Assembly (NCBI GenBank): GCA_003511125.1
Contig: DOJV01000063.1
Coordinates: 1-21,955 of the forward strand
DNA from: Candidatus Uhrbacteria bacterium
GTDB lineage: Bacteria > Patescibacteriota > Patescibacteriia > UBA9934 > GWF2-40-263
Direction of reading: 5' to 3'
DNA length: 21,955 bases
The position numbers were made by a program, and so were the translations under genes. The notes beneath the pieces were generated by a model, which had not been told where the DNA came from, ran no database searches, and was given only the letters and a program-made list of their open reading frames with translations. Of the stretch, positions 13,002-20,572 are shown one piece after another. Within the stretch, counting starts at the first letter, position 1, and the number at the start of each line of letters is the position of its first letter.

Positions 13002-15431
13002 CTAACTTTCCTGGTCTTTTTTTTCAAACCGTTTTTCTAATTCCCTCAACCTCTCCTCAACCTGCGGAAACATATCATAAAAATTACCGGGTTTAAAATA
13101 CTCATCTCTCGTTCTTCTCTGGTTCGTTCGTTCACTAATAACCGGATTAAAAATTTCTCCGACGTCCCACCCTGAATATTTTACATTATCTCTCACAAAA
13201 TTACTTATCTCTATTGTAAACCTTCTAAAATATTCTTCTGCGTTTAGGGCGTACGACGATGCTAAACCCGGAAAATTTCTACCCATTTGTGCCCCGACTA
13301 CATCTTTTTTTTGTCTAAAAGCACGTTCGGTCTCGGATAATTCCGACTGAGCAACTTGAACACTGACAGTTTCAAGTTGGTCTAAAAAAGACAATTTTGC
13401 ACCATCAAAGGCCCTGTAAGAAACTTGGGGTTCGCCAATAAATCCAAAACGTTTTTTCGGAGTAAGCAAGGCTGTTTTTATTGCCTCACGCCGCTGCAGC
13501 AAAAAATCCATTTTTTTAAATTCGTCTTCTATACGACTGACAATCTGTTCTTTAGCCGCTTGTCGAAATTTTTCAACCTCTTCCGCCATTACTGTTGTTT
13601 TGAATTCTTCGTACTTATTATTTACTTCTATTTGCACCTCGAGTCTTTTAACGACAGCTGGGGCTTCGCCTTGTATTCTTGACCTTTCGGCTAAAAGACG
13701 AGAGCCTTCTATACGCGAATATCGGTCACCCCAAACTTTTACGCTTAAAATACTTTCGGCCATCTCCAGATCATACTTATCCAATTTCTTAAAAGTCTCA
13801 TAAAATTCAGTGCCCTGTAACCAAGATTGTGCCCTCTCAAATTTTGATTTGGCCGCCTTGCCATCTTCTATTAATCCCTCGACCTCCGGCCTTTTAAAGA
13901 CAGCTTGTCCGACTTCTATTCTTGCTTTTAAATCCGCCACATCTTGTTCGGTTGGTTGTCTTTTTCTTTTTAGACTCTCCAAATCAGTCAAGACGCCACC
14001 GCTTTCTAATTCCTTAATTATTTTTTCTTCGACTTTTCTGCACCTCTCAATTTCAATATAAGCCTCGGAAGCCTCTTTAAGCTCGTTAAAAAACTTGGCT
14101 CTTGATTCTGCGCTTCTAATTCTTTCCTCACAAAGGCGCAAAATACCATCGATATTTTCTGGAAAAACCGAATCCCAACCAGTATTAAACACTTCTAACT
14201 TTTCTTGCAAGGTATCTCTTTTTTGCCTTCCTTGAAATTTTTTTGCTAAATTATCCAAAAGACCCAGTCTTTCCTCTTGGTTTTTTGCAGCTTTGATCTC
14301 TCTTTTCTTTTCGTGTAACCAAGCCACCCTTTTTCTCCACAAATCCGGTCTGGTCTCAAAAAATTCCGACCCGGCTACCTCAGCAAAAGGATTGTCGCTA
14401 TATTTTTTCTCGATTAAAATATGAATTAATTCTTCTGGCAATCTAATTAAAATTGTTTTATCGCAGGCGGCAACATCCAAAATCTCGGCGATTTTTGAAA
14501 GTGCCACTTCATAAGTTAATTCTCCGGAGACCACAGCCGCAACCACAACATCAACAGCCTTTTTTCCTCTTACAAACTCTCGTTGGTCTTTTTTTAAAAT
14601 TTCGGCTTTTACTTTAGCTTCTTCAATATCAAGAGCTTGCAAAACCTTGTCCCTCTCTTCTGGGGACAGAGTTCTTAAATCAGAGATAGTTTTACGTTTC
14701 TCCTCAATATCTTTCGGGATTTCTTTTAATCCAAGGGAATCAAAACGCCGCTTTTCCTCGTCCGTCAATCCACCATAAAACTTCTCCAAATCTTTCTCGG
14801 TTTCATCGGTCGCTCGATCAACTACTGCGTCATCAACTATTCCACGCCAAGCCGAAGAAGGTAACCCAGACTTTTCCAAGACCAACATCTTTTTCTTGAT
14901 TTCCGTGGTTTTCTCGCGAGTCTCGGTTGTTTTCTTTTTAGTTCTTTCGACTCTACCAACAGCCTTTTCAAGAACGTTCAGTTTTTGTCCTTTTTCTATT
15001 TTTTTGCTTTTAACACCCTCTTGTCTACCTGTTTTCACTGCGGCTTCCGTTGCTTTACTAGAGGCGATTGATTCGACTGCTGTTCCAACCTTTCTTAAAG
15101 CGTCGACAGTCTTTGTCAATTCAGCGATGTCTTTCTCTAATTCCTTATCTTCAGTTTCCAAACTCGCAATCTCTTTGGCTAATTCTCCTGCGGTCTTTCT
15201 TATTTGCTCGACAATTTGTTCAAACTGATCCTCAAAATGTTTCAAAATTTCTTCGTCAACTCCAACCACAACGGCCTCTCGATTCAAAGACTGAAAAAGC
15301 TTCAAGGCTTCTTCTTGTTGAATACTTAAACCTTTTATGGCGTCACGAATGATTATCATTTCTTCGTGAGAATCTTTATCAACCCTTACCCTGTCTCCTG
15401 TTGGTTCGCCTACAGATTGTCTTTCTCCCAT
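13002..15431 (-). CDS. Long coiled-coil protein of unknown function
   Basis: An 809-aa, highly charged, Lys/Glu-rich and almost wholly helical protein with no membrane helix or signal peptide. Heptad-like stretches are clear at about 45-120 (ILKHFEDQFEQIVEQIRKTAGELAKEIASLETEDKELEKDI) and again through the C-terminal half (KYEEFKTTVMAEEVEKFRQAAKEQIVSRIEDEF). No nucleotide-binding or catalytic motif was found, so it is not an SMC-type ATPase. It begins five bases after the stop of the 77-aa membrane protein, which also has a C-terminal coiled coil, so the two may associate at the membrane (inference). The ATG at 15431 has no clear Shine-Dalgarno. It is the last gene of the minus-strand run and ends at a bidirectional terminator. 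Confidence 0.78.
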   Translation of the reverse strand: MGERQSVGEPTGDRVRVDKDSHEEMIIIRDAIKGLSIQQEEALKLFQSLNREAVVVGVDEEILKHFEDQFEQIVEQIRKTAGELAKEIASLETEDKELEKDIAELTKTVDALRKVGTAVESIASSKATEAAVKTGRQEGVKSKKIEKGQKLNVLEKAVGRVERTKKKTTETREKTTEIKKKMLVLEKSGLPSSAWRGIVDDAVVDRATDETEKDLEKFYGGLTDEEKRRFDSLGLKEIPKDIEEKRKTISDLRTLSPEERDKVLQALDIEEAKVKAEILKKDQREFVRGKKAVDVVVAAVVSGELTYEVALSKIAEILDVAACDKTILIRLPEELIHILIEKKYSDNPFAEVAGSEFFETRPDLWRKRVAWLHEKKREIKAAKNQEERLGLLDNLAKKFQGRQKRDTLQEKLEVFNTGWDSVFPENIDGILRLCEERIRSAESRAKFFNELKEASEAYIEIERCRKVEEKIIKELESGGVLTDLESLKRKRQPTEQDVADLKARIEVGQAVFKRPEVEGLIEDGKAAKSKFERAQSWLQGTEFYETFKKLDKYDLEMAESILSVKVWGDRYSRIEGSRLLAERSRIQGEAPAVVKRLEVQIEVNNKYEEFKTTVMAEEVEKFRQAAKEQIVSRIEDEFKKMDFLLQRREAIKTALLTPKKRFGFIGEPQVSYRAFDGAKLSFLDQLETVSVQVAQSELSETERAFRQKKDVVGAQMGRNFPGLASSYALNAEEYFRRFTIEISNFVRDNVKYSGWDVGEIFNPVISERTNQRRTRDEYFKPGNFYDMFPQVEERLRELEKRFEKKDQES

Positions 15432-15436
15432 ATATT

Positions 15437-15670
15437 TTAAATTTTACTTTTTGCTTTTTTAATTACCTTGCCAAAATCAGCCAAAAGTTTGGCTTGTTCT
15501 TTTTGCAATTTAACCAAATCTTTTTGCAAAACCAGAATATTTTTAAAGACTTGTTTGGCCCCGCCAACCTTAATAATTTTTGGCATAAAAAATAAGATTA
15601 TTAACAAAATTATTATAACAAAAAACCCAACAAAAAACCACCAAATTTTTGGTGGACAGCCTTCATACAT
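15437..15670 (-). CDS. Small single-TM protein with coiled coil
   Basis: A 77-aa protein: a short N-terminus (MYEGCPPKI), one long hydrophobic helix at about 10-29 (WWFFVGFFVIIILLIILFFM), then an amphipathic Lys-rich helix (FKNILVLQKDLVKLQKEQAKLLADFGKVIKKAK) with heptad-like leucines. There is one Cys at position 5; the N-terminus is too short for a lipobox, so it is not a lipoprotein. It lies directly before the 809-aa coiled-coil gene with a five-base gap, which supports a functional pair. The start ATG 15670 has only a T-rich upstream sequence. I know no family name. Short for a gene, but composition and spacing support it. Confidence 0.7.
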   Translation of the reverse strand: MYEGCPPKIWWFFVGFFVIIILLIILFFMPKIIKVGGAKQVFKNILVLQKDLVKLQKEQAKLLADFGKVIKKAKSKI

Positions 15671-15698
15671 AAAACAAAAACATTGACTGGCTGCGCCA

Positions 15699-15729
15699 AG
15701 CCATAGCTCCTGCCACAGGAGCGAAGGCT
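15699..15729. repeat. REP-like palindrome, copy 2, at tRNA 3' end
   Basis: AGCC, internal loop ATA, stem GCTCCTG, loop CCA, stem CAGGAGC, internal loop GAA, stem GGCT. It has the same organisation as 2460-2490 with different paired bases. Its last base (15729) is also the final base of the encoded CCA of the tRNA. A second overlapping hairpin, TGGCT-GCGCCA-AGCCA, lies at 15687-15702. Confidence 0.65.
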
Positions 15730-15806
15730 GGTGCGCCCAAGACGATTCGAACGTCTGACTTCTTCCTTCGGAGGGAAGCGCTCTATCCAGGCTGAGCTAT
15801 GGGCGC
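15729..15806 (-). tRNA. tRNA-Arg (anticodon CCG)
   Basis: On the minus strand the cloverleaf is complete: acceptor GCGCCCA with TGGGCGC, D arm GCTC...GAGC, anticodon stem CTTCC/GGAAG with loop CTCCGAA (anticodon CCG, reading CGG codons), five-base variable loop, T arm AGACG-TTCGAAT-CGTCT, discriminator A and an encoded CCA. It begins 15 bases after the stop of the DUF475 gene with no room for a usual promoter, so it is probably cut from the operon transcript. Confidence 0.95.
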
Positions 15807-15821
15807 GTATCCCGCATACTA

Positions 15822-16742
15822 TCAGATTTGTTTAGCATCTCGCAACTCTCTGATCGACAACCCCAAAAACACCACCAACAAAACAAAAGTATTCAATGGC
15901 GCCACCCAAAACGGAAATTCTTTGCCAAAACTTTCCAAAACCATCAGGCCGCCGAGCATACCAATCGAATACATTGCGCCATTTTTCAAATAAGCGAATT
16001 TGGAAATTGTATTCATGCCCTTAACAGTAACTTCACGAACCACAAGAGCGCCAATACCGTTACCAATTAAAATAAGCGGAACCGACATAGTAAACGCAAA
16101 AGCGCCGATGACGCCATCAATGGAAAACGAAGCGTCAAGAACCTCTAAATACAAAAGTTTGCTCCAGGCGCTCATATTACCTTTCTTTTCCAACCTCTTT
16201 TCGGTTTCCTCCGCATTTCGGCGAAAACCATCGGTCATAAAAAAAGCCGTCGCCCCAATAGAAGCCGCCAGAGCCAAAATCGGATTACGAATAATGGAAA
16301 AATAAATTACGGCCGTGATAAACAAGGATGAAATGGCGTAAAACCAAATACCTTGACGATGAATAAAGCCTTCGACCAAAAAAGCGTACTTTTTTTCTTC
16401 CAAAAACAACCAAGCCAAGAAGACAAAAAACAAGTAAACGCCGCCGCCGAGCAATAGAAGTGGTTTAGAGTGTTCCAACGCTTTTTCCATCAACTCCGGG
16501 TCAGAGAAAACCAAAGTAAAAACTTCGTGGAGCGGCAAACCGGCATTGGCAAGCCAGACGATAACGAAAGGCAGAACTCCACGCATGACAAAGACAGCCA
16601 AAAGCAAACCCCAAAGCAGAAAAAATTTCCGAAATTTTTCTGGCACGGTTTTTAAAACATTGGCATTGATGATGGCGTTGTCAACGGAACTGATGACCTC
16701 GAAAAGAATCAACCCAAAGATGATGACGATTGTTTGAATCAT
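15822..16742 (-). CDS. DUF475 / TerC-like integral membrane protein
   Basis: A 306-aa protein with about eight or nine membrane helices. Family signatures are the paired acidic motifs: FEVISSVDNAIINANVL near residues 14-30, and LEVLDASFSIDGVIGAFAF near 195-215, each with the S-x-D pattern of the TerC/DUF475 superfamily. GNGIGALVVREVTV follows near 228-241. In the wider TerC family the Asp residues are thought to take part in metal-ion movement (manganese or calcium); that is family knowledge and not shown here. It starts four bases after the stop of the 729-aa gene, so the two are co-transcribed, and the tRNA follows. Length is usual for DUF475. Confidence 0.88.
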   Translation of the reverse strand: MIQTIVIIFGLILFEVISSVDNAIINANVLKTVPEKFRKFFLLWGLLLAVFVMRGVLPFVIVWLANAGLPLHEVFTLVFSDPELMEKALEHSKPLLLLGGGVYLFFVFLAWLFLEEKKYAFLVEGFIHRQGIWFYAISSLFITAVIYFSIIRNPILALAASIGATAFFMTDGFRRNAEETEKRLEKKGNMSAWSKLLYLEVLDASFSIDGVIGAFAFTMSVPLILIGNGIGALVVREVTVKGMNTISKFAYLKNGAMYSIGMLGGLMVLESFGKEFPFWVAPLNTFVLLVVFLGLSIRELRDAKQI

Positions 16743-16746
16743 AAAA

Positions 16747-18936
16747 TTATTTTTGAATTATACCGGTACCGCGGCAAGAAGCGCAAACAATTTTTACACT
16801 TTCACCGTTTTGATACTTCTTTCTATCAGCTCCGACTATTGGATTCGCGTATCCGCATTCGCATTTAGCACTTCTAGCGCCAGGCATAACTTCTAAAACA
16901 ACTATTTTCTCGATAGGGGCAGTAATTGCTTCTGCCGCAGCTGATAATTTTTGAATGCGTCCGGTTTCTTCTCTCCAAGAAGAAACCGACTTGCCGGACA
17001 CTAAACCATGAACCGTCAAAATTTCAGCTAAAGTAACGGAACCATTTCCTTCTGTCCCAGCCCAATTCGTTGATCTAAAACCATCTTTATTTAATACTCC
17101 GGCCGACACACTAGCTACGCCATTTTTATTAGCTAAATTATAAGTACTTAATTCGCCACGTTCTTTTACCACCCAAGTTATATGCCAATCATCCGGATCA
17201 GTTATTTTCGCCATAATAGGATCTGAGTGTTTTGTAATACTAATTGGCAAAGTATCGTATACCAACGGACTTAATCCGAAATATTTAAAATCCTCCACAG
17301 CATAACGATTAACTCTTGGGCGAACATCTAAACCAACCAAACCTTGATCACCGGGCAAAAACATCCTCTTTTTCCCTGCCACCGCTAAACCGATACCCTG
17401 ACCCTTTTTTCGACCGGTGGCTTCTTCAATTTTTCCAATCAAATAGTCTTGATCATAGCCGCCATCAAAAACAAACCATGGAGCCGGTTTAATTCCGGTT
17501 TCCATTGCTTCGCGCAGAGCAACCACCGCGCGTTCTTGTTCTAAACCGCGAGCTATTTCAACCTCATTTCGTGTTCTTAATTGTTCATCGACTCGCTGAT
17601 TAATCTGGCGAACAAGTTCTTGATATCCAGAAATTTTGTCTATAAAAACCCCGGGCTCGTCGTCTTCTTTTGGAAAATCAAAATTTTGATACAAATCCAA
17701 ACAATCTACGCGATTTGTGGCGGCTCTTTTTTTAGCTTCATCGAAAGACCGACCAACCAATCTTGCCTCTGTTTGCGCTTGTTCGAATTTTTGCCATCTT
17801 TCTTTAAGCGGATCAATTTCCAGTTGAATTCCTTGATAAAAATTTTGCAAAAACTCCGTTTGTTTATTTTGCCAAACTTTTTTATATTTATTTTGCCAGA
17901 CCCCCGGCTCCAAACGAGAAATTCTAACATCCGGATCTTTGGACAATCTTTCTTCCTCGTACAAAAAATCATTTTTAATTTTTTCTTTAACTCCGGCAAT
18001 AAGCCCTTGAAGAATTTCTTCCGGCTCTTTTTCGTAATCAGCCGATGAAATAGAAAAATTTTTTCTACAAATCGGACCGGTCAAAAAATCTCTCTTAAAA
18101 CCTACGGCCAAAAAATATTTGACTACTGTCGTCTCATAACTACCGGGCCCAAGCATGCCATCATCAGATTCACCGTAATTAATCGTTTCCCTGCTATACC
18201 GCGAATGTTTTTTGATCTTGCCGGGCGACATTAAATCAACTAATTTCTGTCTATTTTCTGAAAGATTGTCTACAAAAGTATCGCTTGCTACAAACCGAGA
18301 AAACTCTTTTTCGACCGCTGCCTCCGCGGTTAATAATTTGTCGCGAAGCAAATCAAGAATCCGGTTTTGATCAGCCGGCGATAATAAAGAAAAAAGTTCT
18401 TCAACAATTCTCGGTCTTTCATTTTCTTCGGAAAAAAAAGCAATCTCTTTTTCGACTTTAACCGCTGGCGGTAAACCCTTAAAAGAAACCTCACAAACAA
18501 CCCTGTTGTTTTTAATCGTAAAAGCCGGATTTCCGATAAGTTGTTTTTCCCAATATCCTGATCTTGCTACCTCGTAAAAAGAAACAACTTTTTTACCAAG
18601 AGGATAAACCAGAGCGATTTTTTCTTCTTTACCCAAAACTTCGATCGATTTTGGTTCGCCAAAAATTTTAAAAAAATTAGTTTCAAGACAATCACCGTCT
18701 AATAATCTTTGCTTTTCTTTGGCTTCTCTAAAAGCGCTGTTGGCCTCGTAAGCCTGACTAAAAGCCTTAGGGTCTTTATTGCTAAAAGCTCCGGTTCTAT
18801 TTTCATCAAACCACTCTTTTTGCCTAACACCAAAAATCGGTTCGCCGACTTCTTTTAACACCCACTTTGGTTCTTGTCCTCTGTTTTCCCGCCCTTGATT
18901 TTGAAAACCGGAATATCCATGTCTGTTTCTGGCCAT
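16747..18936 (-). CDS. 729-aa protein with C-terminal cysteine cluster, unknown function
   Basis: A large soluble protein with no membrane helix. The N-terminus is basic and Gly/Gln-rich (MARNRHGYSGFQNQGRENRG), suggesting a flexible tail. The middle is helical and charged, with coiled-coil-like stretches. The last 45 residues hold a Cys pattern, C-E-C-G-Y then C-A-S-C-R-G-T-G after about 25 residues, resembling a zinc ribbon or a single DnaJ-type zinc repeat. I start at ATG 18936; the in-frame ATG at 18975 would overlap the FemAB gene by 20 bases and adds a Phe-rich stretch, and neither has a strong Shine-Dalgarno. It begins 19 bases after FemAB and ends four bases before DUF475. Function not recognised; nucleic-acid or metal binding is a guess from the Cys cluster. 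Confidence 0.75.
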   Translation of the reverse strand: MARNRHGYSGFQNQGRENRGQEPKWVLKEVGEPIFGVRQKEWFDENRTGAFSNKDPKAFSQAYEANSAFREAKEKQRLLDGDCLETNFFKIFGEPKSIEVLGKEEKIALVYPLGKKVVSFYEVARSGYWEKQLIGNPAFTIKNNRVVCEVSFKGLPPAVKVEKEIAFFSEENERPRIVEELFSLLSPADQNRILDLLRDKLLTAEAAVEKEFSRFVASDTFVDNLSENRQKLVDLMSPGKIKKHSRYSRETINYGESDDGMLGPGSYETTVVKYFLAVGFKRDFLTGPICRKNFSISSADYEKEPEEILQGLIAGVKEKIKNDFLYEEERLSKDPDVRISRLEPGVWQNKYKKVWQNKQTEFLQNFYQGIQLEIDPLKERWQKFEQAQTEARLVGRSFDEAKKRAATNRVDCLDLYQNFDFPKEDDEPGVFIDKISGYQELVRQINQRVDEQLRTRNEVEIARGLEQERAVVALREAMETGIKPAPWFVFDGGYDQDYLIGKIEEATGRKKGQGIGLAVAGKKRMFLPGDQGLVGLDVRPRVNRYAVEDFKYFGLSPLVYDTLPISITKHSDPIMAKITDPDDWHITWVVKERGELSTYNLANKNGVASVSAGVLNKDGFRSTNWAGTEGNGSVTLAEILTVHGLVSGKSVSSWREETGRIQKLSAAAEAITAPIEKIVVLEVMPGARSAKCECGYANPIVGADRKKYQNGESVKIVCASCRGTGIIQK

Positions 18937-18955
18937 AAAAAAAGCAAATGAATAA

Positions 18956-19909
18956 TTATCGAACTTTCCGCGCAATTTTTCTTAGTGCGTTATAAATAAA
19001 ATATTTAAACGGTTTCAAAACATAATCAAGGGTTCCGGGGTAATTCACAACTTCACCACCAAAACCTTTTTTAAAACGGGTAATGCCAGCCCAATGGTCT
19101 TTCGGATTGTCAGAGGAGGCAATGCCCCACCAATCATAAAATTTCAAACCTTTGGTTTTAGCCTCTTTTATAAGTTCCCAATGCAGCAAAAACGGAGCCA
19201 TGACATTACGGTCAATATTCGAGGAAGCGCCGTGCAAATAAGTTCGGGTACCGGCGAAGTCGACCATAATGTTGGCCGCCAACGGCCGGCCTTCAAAAAA
19301 AGCCACGGCCAAAAAAACTTTAAGTTCGTCGCTTTTAAGATCAAGCAAATCTTGATAATGTTTTTTGTCGTGCAAACGAAAACCGTCGCGCTTGGCGGTT
19401 TCTTGAAACAGCGGCCAAACCAAAGACAAGTCTTCGGCTGACAAAAACTTTACAGACACACCTTTTCTTGTCGACAAATTAATGTTGTAACGAGTTTTTT
19501 GATGCATCTTGGCTAACAAATCTTCGGCCGAAAATTCTAACAAGGTAATCAAAGTATTTTTCGGACTCACAGAAAAAGTTTTTTTAAGACTGGAAATTTT
19601 AATTTCTGACAAAGGTTCAAAACGAACAAAAACTTTATTGCCATCCAAAAGGTTCAAAGCGTCTTTAATAATCTCGGGCCGAGAAAAAATCGGGCCGCGA
19701 ATACAAGAAACATAACTCCAATCAAAAGGCAGCAAAACAGTGGCAAGGCTCGCCACCCCGACCAATTCTTCGCCTTCAAAAAAACCCACCCGCTCGCCAC
19801 CGGCCAACCGACTCCACTCCCAAGAATGCAAAAAAGCCCCGGACCGCGGCCCGTACTTTTGAACGAATTTGTTCCATTGCTGTTTATCAGTTAATTCTCG
19901 TTTTTCCAT
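18956..19909 (-). CDS. FemAB-family peptidoglycan aminoacyltransferase
   Basis: A 317-aa protein of the FemA/FemB/FmhB class, a double GNAT-fold enzyme that transfers amino acids from aminoacyl-tRNA to the lipid-linked peptidoglycan stem peptide. Evidence: FLHSWEWSRLAG at the N-terminus; WSYVSCIRGPIF; the block LLAKMHQKTRYNINLSTRKGVSV typical of the family; AANIMVDFAGTRTYLHGASS; and FYDWWGIA with GITRFKKGFGGEVVNYPGTLDYVL near the C-terminus. A coiled-coil arm, as in staphylococcal FemA, is not seen, consistent with shorter homologues. It probably builds a cross-bridge, but the amino acid is unknown. It follows ruvA after a 114-base gap with palindromic repeats, and is followed by the 729-aa gene. 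Confidence 0.85.
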   Translation of the reverse strand: MEKRELTDKQQWNKFVQKYGPRSGAFLHSWEWSRLAGGERVGFFEGEELVGVASLATVLLPFDWSYVSCIRGPIFSRPEIIKDALNLLDGNKVFVRFEPLSEIKISSLKKTFSVSPKNTLITLLEFSAEDLLAKMHQKTRYNINLSTRKGVSVKFLSAEDLSLVWPLFQETAKRDGFRLHDKKHYQDLLDLKSDELKVFLAVAFFEGRPLAANIMVDFAGTRTYLHGASSNIDRNVMAPFLLHWELIKEAKTKGLKFYDWWGIASSDNPKDHWAGITRFKKGFGGEVVNYPGTLDYVLKPFKYFIYNALRKIARKVR

Positions 19910-19944
19910 AATTCGTGAGTGTAAAAGCGTAAAAGCGTAGAATC

Positions 19945-19992
19945 GGCTTCGTGGCGAAGCCTCGTAGAAAACGTAAATTTACAATTTCTACG
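19945..19992. repeat. Palindromes in ruvA-femAB gap
   Basis: GGCTTCG-TGG-CGAAGCC at 19945-19961 is followed by a 30-base near-perfect palindrome at 19963-19992 (CGTAGAAA ... TTTCTACG around a GTAAATTTAC core, one mismatched pair). Direct repeats of GCGTAAAA precede them. Not followed by a T run on the minus strand, so termination is uncertain. Confidence 0.65.
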
Positions 19993-20023
19993 ATTTCTAC
20001 AAAACCGTTCACTCTTACTTCAA

Positions 20024-20572
20024 CTACCGTGACAAAACCTTGAGCCCCGCGCGGATAAAATCTTCGGTGGTTTCGGCTTCGAGACCGACCAAAGCGTCTT
20101 CGGCTTGGCGCCGAGAATAGCCGAGACCAACCAAGGCTTCGACGGCGTCAATATCGAGCCCAACCGGGCGAGTTTGATCGTCGACCAAAGAACCTTTGAG
20201 TTCAAGAATAATTTTCTGCGCGGTCTTTTTACCAACCCCGGGGATATCGATCAAGAATAACAAATCGCCTTTCATTATTTTCTCTTTAACTTTTTCGACC
20301 GAGTTGGCAAAAACAATTTTTTGTCCAACTTTTGGTCCGACACCAGAGACATTCGTCAGCTTCCAAAACAACCCCAGAGCCTCCATGGACAAAAAACCAA
20401 AAAGCTCGTGTTGATCATCGCGCTGAACTTCGTGAATAAACAAAAGCAGTTCACCAGAAAGTTCGTGAGCGCGATCCTCGGGCAAATTAACTTTGTAACC
20501 AACTCCGGCCACCTCAACAACAACAAAACCAACCCCATGATATTCAATTTTTCCACGTAATGATGTGATCAT
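20024..20572 (-). CDS. ruvA: Holliday junction branch migration protein RuvA
   Basis: A 182-aa protein. RuvA forms tetramers that grip Holliday junctions and load the RuvB helicase. The N-terminal OB-fold domain is evident: MITSLRGKIEYHG, VEVAGVGYKVNLP, then VQRDDQHELFGF. Two helix-hairpin-helix motifs follow, LTNVSGVGPKVGQKI (about 72-86) and LIDIPGVGKKTAQKIILELKG (about 107-127). The C-terminal RuvB-contact domain contains DAVEALVGLGYSRRQAEDAL. Slightly shorter than typical (around 200 aa), mostly in the flexible linker. Its ATG overlaps the stop of the upstream HD-domain gene as ATGA, so translation is probably coupled. No ruvC or ruvB in the window. Confidence 0.95.
   Translation of the reverse strand: MITSLRGKIEYHGVGFVVVEVAGVGYKVNLPEDRAHELSGELLLFIHEVQRDDQHELFGFLSMEALGLFWKLTNVSGVGPKVGQKIVFANSVEKVKEKIMKGDLLFLIDIPGVGKKTAQKIILELKGSLVDDQTRPVGLDIDAVEALVGLGYSRRQAEDALVGLEAETTEDFIRAGLKVLSR

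Noticed and set aside
17581..18048. 155-aa plus-strand open frame inside the 729-aa gene
   Set aside because: Phe/Ile-rich shadow of a charged minus-strand coding frame, with no ribosome site.
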